Of a stretch of 58,546 nucleotides of DNA, positions 23,817-29,805 are shown one piece after another. A model generated the notes under the pieces. It was not told the origin of the DNA. It searched no databases and saw only the letters and a list, made by a program, of their open reading frames with translations. This DNA comes from Streptococcus cristatus. Lineage in GTDB: Bacteria; Bacillota; Bacilli; Lactobacillales; Streptococcaceae. Both the position numbers and the translations under genes were made by a program. The stretch spans positions 72,066 to 130,611 of the forward strand of contig NZ_RJPS01000004.1 in NCBI RefSeq assembly GCF_003943505.1, written 5' to 3'. Each line of letters opens with the position of its first letter. Within the stretch, counting starts at the first letter, position 1.

Positions 23817-25137
23817 TTGTCACATCCTTTGCTTTCTTTGGCAATATTCTAGGATAGATACAATCTTCAAGCAATTTACGAATAAAATCGTCCTTATCTT
23901 GCGAACAAAACAAATCTTCATAGTCAAAGTTCAAAACGACGCTAGAGCCATCAGGACGTTGAAAATGCCCATTTTCTCTATTCTCTCGAACTTCTGAAAC
24001 ACTATAAAATCTTTCTTCCATTCCATGTTTTCTAGCAATTTCAGAAGAATAATTGACCCGTCTTAAATACTGGTTTATATCTTCTTCCTGAATTTGTCCG
24101 AAAAATTGTTTTGGAGACATATAAGCAGACATAATAACCAATCTCGGAACTACTAGCTTATTTCGATAGCGTGCCGACATTCTAGCCGAGTTAATCGGAT
24201 CAAACAGCTTCAACCAATCCGCAGGAGCTAGGCTATCCTCTCGTAAGTCATCTAAAATAAGGATTTCCTCTCCTGAGTAATTGTCAAATGGATTTTTTGA
24301 GCTTGCAGAATATGAGCCACCTCTTAAACCTACATTTTCAAGTGCTCCTTGCACCTCTAAAGCAATATCTCTAGCAAGTGTAGACTTGCCAATCCCAGGC
24401 TTACCTTGAATATATAGGACAGTCAAATCATACTCCCTATTTTGCAAGGCTTCCAGTCTTAGAACGCTTTCACGCTCTCCGAAAATATCAAAGCCTTCAA
24501 GGAATTTCTGACGATTGTTTGCCATCAGATAATACAAATTATCGTCTTTCATAATATCAAAATAAGTCAGTTCCCCTTTATATACTTTAGACAATACCAA
24601 ATCTAGACTTTCATCTGATTTCTCACGTTTTTTTGTAGCTGCATATTTCTCAAAGTCTTCCTTATTTTGATTGATAAATGTCTCATAATCAAGCGTATCG
24701 AAGGTTTCTACATCACTGATAGAATACTGGTATTTATCCTTATCTTTAGCATGGATAAGATATGCTAAAGCGTTAATACGTGTGTAAGCTCGACCTCCTT
24801 TTGATTTTGGGGTTTCAATCCGTTCACGTTCCAAGCCTAAAGCACTAGCAACTTTTGACAAATCAATTTGCTTAGGAAAATCAATATAGGCATGTATATG
24901 AGGTTCAACCAATTTTGTACCATAAGACACATCTTTATCATGCACCACTATAGCAAATTCTACAAATTCATCTTCTTCCACTAACGTTCTTACTCGGTCA
25001 AAGATAGTTCTAAAAATTTGTGTCTTATTATTTTCCCAATCATCAAGTAATTGCTTGTCTTGAATAGACCAATCCCAAAATTTTGACTTTAGTTGTTGCT
25101 CGAATAAGAATCGTCTGTTTCTAATTCTTTTTGTCAT
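23809..25137 (-). CDS. HUH endonuclease-helicase Rep (CRESS-like)
   Basis: 442 residues from the ATG at 25137, preceded by GGAGAGGAGAAG (the frame opens at 25158). The N-terminal HUH nuclease has 'VVHDKD' (about 65-70), 'EPHIHAYIDF' (His80, His82) and the nucleophile motif 'NALAYLIHAKDKDKYQY' (Tyr126). The C-terminal helicase has Walker A 'IQGKPGIGKSTLAR' (about 243-256), Walker B 'EEILILDDLRED' and a following 'RLVIMSAYM' motif. HUH plus superfamily-3-like helicase on one chain is the architecture of CRESS-DNA viruses and of related bacterial plasmid Reps. It would start replication of the excised element at the nearby iteron region. Confidence 0.82.
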   Translation of the reverse strand: MTKRIRNRRFLFEQQLKSKFWDWSIQDKQLLDDWENNKTQIFRTIFDRVRTLVEEDEFVEFAIVVHDKDVSYGTKLVEPHIHAYIDFPKQIDLSKVASALGLERERIETPKSKGGRAYTRINALAYLIHAKDKDKYQYSISDVETFDTLDYETFINQNKEDFEKYAATKKREKSDESLDLVLSKVYKGELTYFDIMKDDNLYYLMANNRQKFLEGFDIFGERESVLRLEALQNREYDLTVLYIQGKPGIGKSTLARDIALEVQGALENVGLRGGSYSASSKNPFDNYSGEEILILDDLREDSLAPADWLKLFDPINSARMSARYRNKLVVPRLVIMSAYMSPKQFFGQIQEEDINQYLRRVNYSSEIARKHGMEERFYSVSEVRENRENGHFQRPDGSSVVLNFDYEDLFCSQDKDDFIRKLLEDCIYPRILPKKAKDVTND

Positions 25138-25207
25138 TTCTTCTCCTCTCCACATCATGAATTTTTATATATATATTCTGTTTTTAAGTATATATATTCT
25201 TTTGTTT

Positions 25208-25266
25208 TGGCATTATACTCCTTTTTTTTGAGAATAATGCCATGTATAATGCCAAGTATAATGCCA
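25208..25266. repeat. Iterons upstream of the element 2 rep
   Basis: Three direct copies of ATAATGCCA start at 25234, 25246 and 25258 (12-bp period). One inverted copy lies at 25208-25216 and another at 25406-25414. Two TATATATATTCT-type AT-rich repeats lie between them and the rep start. This is the layout of a Rep-binding origin. Confidence 0.75.
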
Positions 25267-25359
25267 TGATTTTTTGCTGTTTTCTTCCCTACCGCGTACG
25301 CTGGACCGTTCCGATGTCCCACGGAGAAAGGCTTTCAAATCAAGGGTTTTCCTTGTTTT

Positions 25360-25579
25360 GCACCATTCTATCGTCAAGTCCTAGAATGGTGCCCGCGCAT
25401 AGATTTGGCATTATGTCACTATACTATGCCAAAAAACTCTTGAGCAAAAAAATTATGAATATTCTTCCACTAAAAATACGTAAAAATTCGGGTTGGGCGG
25501 TGTAGACGGGTTATACGGTCGGGGCTACGCCTTTCCCGACCTAACCCTACACCTAACCCTGCTTTTTACGTATTTTTAG
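25360..25579. other. Structured region: nested inverted repeats beside the iterons
   Basis: Non-coding. First, GCACCATTCTA / TAGAATGGTGC (25360-25370, 25382-25392), a perfect 11-nt stem. Second, perfect 17-nt arms at 25469-25485 and 25563-25579 enclose 77 GC-rich bases with further stems (GGTCGGG / CCCGACC and GTGTAG / CTACAC). Folded single-stranded regions of this kind are typical of rolling-circle origins (single-strand origin, nick hairpin) or transfer origins. Confidence 0.7.
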
Positions 25580-25582
25580 TTG

Positions 25583-25990
25583 TTACAGCAATTTCAGACC
25601 ACTAGCAACCAATTTCAACCCCTTGTAACCGGGATTACGACCATCAACCCATTGAGCCATTACACGAGTATCTAGTAACTCTACAAAAGTTAATTGAGCG
25701 CCTGCCATGGCTTTTTCAATTTCATCAAAGCTTCCAAGTACTTCGATCGTGATTGTCTTGACGTCCTCCATATCAATCAAACCTTGTTCTACTGCTTGAG
25801 CTGTCCGTTCATCAATGCCACTAAGCATATAGCCCTCTACAATATCAGTTGCCTTACCGTCTTTATATTTATTACGTGGGCGAACTTGTGTAAAGTCAAC
25901 TTTTACCTTTTTAGGAATATAGAATTGTGAGCTCTCAAGAGCCATATCTTTTAAAGATAATTCCGCCGTTAGTTTAATCTTATTTTTCAC
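25583..25990 (-). CDS. Hypothetical protein, early gene of element 2
   Basis: A 135-residue soluble protein starting with GTG behind AGAGGAAC. The N-terminus is 'KNKIKLTAELSLKDMALESS'; the centre 'GSFDEIEKAMAGAQLTFVEL'. Not recognised. Its place, directly after the control region and before the origin and rep, matches small accessory or single-strand-DNA-binding-type proteins of such elements, but this is a guess. Transcribed divergently from the XRE repressor. Confidence 0.5.
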   Translation of the reverse strand: MKNKIKLTAELSLKDMALESSQFYIPKKVKVDFTQVRPRNKYKDGKATDIVEGYMLSGIDERTAQAVEQGLIDMEDVKTITIEVLGSFDEIEKAMAGAQLTFVELLDTRVMAQWVDGRNPGYKGLKLVASGLKLL

Positions 25991-26142
25991 TATTTTGTTC
26001 CTCTTTTCTAAAAAATATTATATAATCTAGTTAGTTGTTTTTGACAAGTCTTTGAAGAGTTCTGCTTTTCAAAGACTTTTTTTATACAATCATAGCCATG
26101 TCCTCCTTGAAAAAATTCCACAAAATATGATATACTTATTTT

Positions 26143-26212
26143 GTATCATATTGATACATCTATTATAGTTTCATTTTGATACATTGTCAAGAAAAAAGTA
26201 TCGTTTTGATAC
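26143..26212. promoter_or_regulatory. Three operators of the element 2 repressor
   Basis: The 15-bp dyads GTATCATATTGATAC (26143-26157) and GTATCGTTTTGATAC (26198-26212) are perfect in their arms. A third, GTTTCATTTTGATAC (26168-26182), differs at one base. They lie between the divergent 25583-25990 gene and the XRE gene, as in a phage-type genetic switch. Confidence 0.8.
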
Positions 26213-26226
26213 AAGAAGGAGGATTT

Positions 26227-26670
26227 ATGTCAATTTTCTCAGATAGACTAGCTGAGCTTAGAAAAAAACGAGGGCTAACACAGCAACAAATAGCAGATGA
26301 ACTTAATGTCAATCGCGTCACATATACAAACTGGGAAAAAGGTAACAGAGAACCTAGTTTTGAAAAACTATTATTATTAGCCAAATATCTTGAAACAACA
26401 ACAGATGACTTATTAGGTCGAAGTGTTTTAAGCATTGACACCGTACCTCTTCCAATCACTAGTTTTGACTTCTCGCAAATAGAAAATATACCATTAGAGC
26501 AATATCCAAATTTAAAACAAGCTATTGTTCTAGAATATATGCGACACGGCACAAGAAGTACACAATTATTACAAGAAATAACTAAGAAATATCATTTAAA
26601 CAAACAGCAAATAAAATTACTAAAAGAAATCATAGAAGATACAAAAAGTGCCTTTGTTAATGAATTCTAG
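26227..26670 (+). CDS. XRE-family repressor of element 2
   Basis: 147 residues from the ATG at 26227, behind AAGAAGGAGG (the frame extends to 26176 without a good start). The N-terminal helix-turn-helix is of the phage-repressor type ('RLAELRKKRGLTQQQIADEL', 'VNRVTYTNWEKGNREPSFEK'). The C-terminal half is helical and lacks a LexA-like peptidase motif, so release from repression is not by self-cleavage. The first operator dyad is 15 bases before the start, which indicates autoregulation. Confidence 0.85.
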   Translation: MSIFSDRLAELRKKRGLTQQQIADELNVNRVTYTNWEKGNREPSFEKLLLLAKYLETTTDDLLGRSVLSIDTVPLPITSFDFSQIENIPLEQYPNLKQAIVLEYMRHGTRSTQLLQEITKKYHLNKQQIKLLKEIIEDTKSAFVNEF

Positions 26671-26671
26671 T

Positions 26672-26693
26672 TTCGGCAACAATTTGGAAACAA
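26672..26693. repeat. Right-end tandem repeat of element 2
   Basis: TTCGGCAACAA then TTTGGAAACAA, the units found at 21635-21655 in reverse order. They follow the XRE stop directly. Element 2 thus spans about 5.06 kb. Confidence 0.55.
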
Positions 26694-27029
26694 CCGATAC
26701 AAAATACACCTATTTTTAGTAATCAGATTTTTATTAAAATACAATAAAACGTGATATTTTGAATACCACGCAATACATAGTTTATTGAGGTTAAGTAAGG
26801 GTTTCAGTACACGTCAATAGACGTCAAAATATTGATTTTAAGTAATTTTTGATTTTTTGAAACTCATTATATCGCACTACAAATCAATAAAAACTCTACC
26901 TTTTACTCTACCTTTTTTAGATAAATATATCATCTGGATATTGAAGTTAAGCCCTGCTATCATTTCGATGGCAGGGCTTTTTAATATTTGGTACACTAAC
27001 TTCTTATCTATATTTTGGTGGATTTTAAG
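26694..27029. other. Junction region with site C and terminator
   Basis: About 335 bases without a gene. ACGCAATACAT at 26768-26778 repeats 13765-13775 beside rpmG. From 26859 a conserved block precedes two ACTCTACCTTTT units (26893-26916). A hairpin terminator follows (AAGCCCTGC / GCAGGGCTT, 26949-26979, T tail). This is the same block, repeats and terminator order as at sites A, B and D. Confidence 0.6.
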
Positions 27030-27080
27030 TTGACATCTACAAAGTTTAATGTTAAAATACATTCAAAAATATATTTGAAT
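27030..27080 (+). promoter_or_regulatory. cadD promoter and metal-responsive operator
   Basis: A TTGACA -35 box (27030-27035), a 17-base spacer and a TAAAAT -10 box (27053-27058) are followed by the dyad ATTCAAAAATATATTTGAAT (27061-27080), the type of site bound by SmtB/ArsR-family cadmium regulators. Located just before the cadD ribosome binding site. Confidence 0.85.
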
Positions 27081-27090
27081 GAGGTGTTTT

Positions 27091-27705
27091 ATGGTTCAAA
27101 ATGTTGTTACTTCAATAATCCTGTATTCTGGGACAGCCGTAGACTTACTTATTATCCTAATGTTATTTTTTGCCAAAAGAAAAAGCAGAAAAGACATTAT
27201 TAACATCTATTTAGGACAATTTCTAGGCTCTGTTAGTCTAATATTGCTAAGTTTACTTTTTGCATTTGTCTTAAATTATATTCCTAGTAAAGAGATTTTA
27301 GGTTTGCTCGGTTTGATTCCAATTTTCCTAGGACTCAAAGTTTTGCTTTTAGGAGATTCTGATGGAGAAGCTATTGCAAAAGATGGTTTGCGCAAAGATG
27401 ATAAAAACCTGATTTTTCTAGTCGCTATGATTACTTTTGCAAGTTGTGGTGCTGACAATATTGGTGTTTTTGTCCCATATTTTATTACCTTAAATTTAGC
27501 GAATTTGATAGTGGCTTTACTTACTTTTCTAGTCATGATTTACCTCTTGGTTTTTTCTGCCCAAAAATTGGCACAAGTCCCTTCTGTTGGAGAAACTTTA
27601 GAAAAATATAGCAGATGGTTTATTGCCGTTGTTTATTTAGGATTGGGGATGTATATCCTGATTGAAAACAACAGCTTTGACATGCTAAGGACTGTGTTCG
27701 GCTAG
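27091..27705 (+). CDS. cadD: Cadmium resistance transporter CadD
   Basis: 204 residues from the ATG at 27091 (GAGGTG upstream). It is a CadD-family membrane protein with about five to six hydrophobic segments, the central 'TFASCGADNIGVFVPYFITL' with the conserved Cys/Asp, and a terminal 'AVVYLGLGMYILIENNS'. CadD removes or sequesters Cd(II), and homologues confer cadmium resistance in streptococci and staphylococci. It is followed by its regulator after 11 bases. The gene lies in the small third unit of the mobile region, consistent with acquired metal resistance. Confidence 0.9.
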   Translation: MVQNVVTSIILYSGTAVDLLIILMLFFAKRKSRKDIINIYLGQFLGSVSLILLSLLFAFVLNYIPSKEILGLLGLIPIFLGLKVLLLGDSDGEAIAKDGLRKDDKNLIFLVAMITFASCGADNIGVFVPYFITLNLANLIVALLTFLVMIYLLVFSAQKLAQVPSVGETLEKYSRWFIAVVYLGLGMYILIENNSFDMLRTVFG

Positions 27706-27716
27706 GAGAAAAAATT

Positions 27717-28055
27717 ATGAAAAAAGATAGTATATGCCAAGTGAATATTATAAATCAACAAAATGTTACAACCGCAACGAACTACCTTGAAAAGGAAAAA
27801 GTCCAAAAATCACTTTGTATTTTATCAAAGTTTACCGATAATAAACAGATAAATATCATCTTTTATCTTCTTGCTGTTGAAGAACTCTGTGTATGTGATA
27901 TAGCCTGTTTACTAAATCTCAGTATGGCATCTGCCTCCCACCATCTTCGTAAACTAGCCAATCAAAACATCTTGGATACTAGAAGAGAGGGGAAAATTAT
28001 ATATTATTTTATAAAAGATGAGGAAATCAGAGATTTTTTTAATCAACTAGGATAA
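27717..28055 (+). CDS. cadX: ArsR/SmtB cadmium-responsive repressor CadX/CadC
   Basis: A 112-residue winged-helix regulator. The metal-sensing motif 'ELCVCDIACLLNLSMASASH' contains the C-x-C pair on the recognition helix, and another Cys sits near residue 7, as in CadC-type sensors. 'HLRKLANQNILDTRREGKII' is the wing. It would bind the dyad at 27061-27080 and release it when Cd binds, making an autoregulated cadD-cadX operon. AGGAG is at the proper distance. Confidence 0.88.
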   Translation: MKKDSICQVNIINQQNVTTATNYLEKEKVQKSLCILSKFTDNKQINIIFYLLAVEELCVCDIACLLNLSMASASHHLRKLANQNILDTRREGKIIYYFIKDEEIRDFFNQLG

Positions 28056-28105
28056 CAACTATTTTTACTACTTTATACTTTTCCATGATTATAGGGGGAT
28101 TATAT

Positions 28106-28198
28106 ATGAAATTTTTTGAAGAAAATTATTCACAAGAAATACCTACTCGTATCAAAAATTTAAGAAAAAAATACAATATTACACAAAGCGAACTATGA
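28106..28198 (+). pseudogene. Truncated XRE regulator
   Basis: The ATG at 28106 behind AGGGGGA starts 'KFFEENYSQEIPTRIKNLRK' and 'KYNITQSEL', the first helix of an XRE helix-turn-helix, and then meets TGA at 28196-28198. The homology stops exactly where the IS-like sequence begins, so the gene was cut by that insertion or an associated deletion. Confidence 0.75.
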
Positions 28199-28409
28199 TG
28201 ACACGACAAACGCGTAAAGAGAAAAGTTCCAATAAATTTTTGAAATACAAAAGATTTGAAAGATTAATTCCATATTTTTCTGAAAGACGCTTTAAGCTGA
28301 TTCCTTGTTTCCTTAGTTCATAGATTTGAACTTTAGCTTCATAACGCAATTTCATTATAAAACACCCCAATGTTAGATTTTTTCTGTCTAACTTTTGGGG
28401 TGCAGTCCA
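28199..28409 (-). mobile_element. IS3-family insertion sequence fragment (one end and start of OrfA)
   Basis: The minus strand begins with a terminal end TGGACTGCACCCCAAAAG (28409 downwards), typical of the IS150 subgroup. The transposase OrfA starts at 28355 ('MKLRYEAKVQIYELRKQGIS', 'LKRLSEKYGINLSNL') and keeps only about 45 codons. The rest, including OrfB with the DDE domain and the other end, is missing, so it is immobile. Confidence 0.8.
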
Positions 28410-28433
28410 TTTCAAGCGTTATTTCTTTTTCTT

Positions 28434-28565
28434 GAATTCAGTACATCGCAATATAAATCAACCGAATCACTACTTTTTTCACTACCTTTATTTGAAATGA
28501 GAATATCGATTCGGACAATCAAAAGTAAGAGGAACTTCATTATGAGGCTCCTCTTTTTCTATGCT
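28434..28565. other. Right attachment-type junction (site D) with terminator
   Basis: The block GAATTCAGTACATCGCAATA... is about three-quarters identical to site A (13785 on). It is followed by two CACTAC(C)TTTT units (28467-28490), then by a hairpin (28528-28555) with a T tail. I take it as the outer right edge of the accretion region. The bases to 28658 hold no gene. Confidence 0.6.
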
Positions 28566-28658
28566 TGCTCCAACATCTATTTTATTATTGTGTTATGCTA
28601 AAATAGCATATAAATTAATGCCGTCCAGCTTTATTCAGCTCGACAAGCTGAAATCTGT

Positions 28659-29282
28659 TTACTTACGGTATTCCTCTACTTTAGATTCATACTTTTTTAA
28701 AAGTTCCCGTGAGTAAACTTTTTCATGTGTCGAGTTTCTAACTTCTTTCCAGAGAATAGCTGCAACTTTTAACTTATTAGAATAACAATCGCTCAATTCA
28801 TCTAAACAAAAGTCTTTTAGAAACTGATTCCATTGGCAAGCCGAACTATCATACTTGGCATAATCTGACTCACCATAATATATTTTAATCATATCTTGAA
28901 TAGTGAATGTTATATCTTTATCCCTTTTTACTTTTCGCCAAGCCGTTGCCATATCAGCACTAAATTTAAACGGACTAATCCCTGTTACAGCTGAAAAATA
29001 ATCTCGAAATTTTTGGTTAAAAGAAAAACCACAGTTAAGTAACGGAGTCTCCAAGGTTATCACTTCGACTTGACTTTTGTTTCCTGTCTTCAAAAATTTT
29101 TCTACTTTATTTCCCCTAAAATATTGTTCGATAATATAGTTCAATTCTTGCTTCGTACATCTATACTCTAATCCAAGGGACTTACAAATTTGTGAAAGTT
29201 CTTCTCGATACCAATAGTATCTATTAAATTCTTCAAATGATTTTATATCTCCAAAATCAGGTCTTTTTTCTTTCATATGCAC
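28659..29282 (-). CDS. SAP-domain protein (DUF6434)
   Basis: A 207-residue soluble protein. Residues about 25-65 ('YYWYREELSQICKSLGLEYR', 'CTKQELNYIIEQYF') form a SAP-like helix-extended loop-helix, a fold that often binds nucleic acid. Residues about 100-140 ('FKFSADMATAWRKVKRDKDI', 'TFTIQDMIKIYYG') match DUF6434. Such proteins are frequent in Firmicutes, often near AlkD-type genes, and their function is unknown. Two closely spaced ATGs (29282, 29276) are possible starts. The gene follows the remains of an AlkD-like gene on the same strand. Confidence 0.7.
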   Translation of the reverse strand: MHMKEKRPDFGDIKSFEEFNRYYWYREELSQICKSLGLEYRCTKQELNYIIEQYFRGNKVEKFLKTGNKSQVEVITLETPLLNCGFSFNQKFRDYFSAVTGISPFKFSADMATAWRKVKRDKDITFTIQDMIKIYYGESDYAKYDSSACQWNQFLKDFCLDELSDCYSNKLKVAAILWKEVRNSTHEKVYSRELLKKYESKVEEYRK

Positions 29283-29303
29283 ACCTTAATAAATTCAAAT
29301 TTG

Positions 29304-29575
29304 TCAGACAATCAATTTACTTGCTAACTTGTAAACTCGTCTTATCACTTTACTTTCTAAGTTCCAGCTATCGAGCTCAATTTTAAGCAACTCTGGAAAT
29401 TTCTTACTAATATCCCCCCTAAAGCATTTCCAACCGCTTTTCTCACATATTCGCTTGCATCTTCTTTTAAGTTTGCAATCTTTCAATAGCTTCATTCGGA
29501 TTTCCTTAAATTATGATCTACTCGTCTATACTCCTAACCCCTCTATGACTGCTCTCCTTGTATTAGGATTGAATA
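29304..29575 (-). pseudogene. AlkD-like DNA alkylation repair protein, C-terminal remnant
   Basis: Three frames must be joined: 'NPNTRRAVIEGL', 'NPNEAIERLQTLKEDASEYV' with 'RKAVGNALG', and 'DISKKFPELLKIELDSWNLE' with 'RRVYKLASKLI'. Together they give the C-terminal HEAT-like repeats of the AlkD alkyl-purine glycosylase family. Frameshifts and a stop interrupt it, and the N-terminal catalytic repeats are gone. Only the last 63 codons form an uninterrupted frame. Confidence 0.75.
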
Positions 29576-29749
29576 ACCGGAATACAATCATAACTTCTCA
29601 TATTATATCATTATTTCTAAAATATTATTTCTATCGACTTCAAATCCTTCAAAAAAGAGAAGAGAAATGGATAAAATTCGGCGAAAAACTCTTATAAAAT
29701 TCCAAGAAAACCCTTACTTTTGAAAATCTTCATTTTAATGCAATAAACT

Positions 29750-29778
29750 TTGACAGATGCTCTACTAGCCTTTATAAT
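29750..29778 (+). promoter_or_regulatory. Perfect consensus promoter of the serine-rich repeat gene
   Basis: TTGACA (29750-29755), a 17-base spacer and TATAAT (29773-29778), both hexamers fully consensus. About 30 bases before the start codon. Predicts strong, largely constitutive expression. Confidence 0.9.
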
Positions 29779-29805
29779 AGTATTATTACTAAAATTAGGG
29801 AGAGT

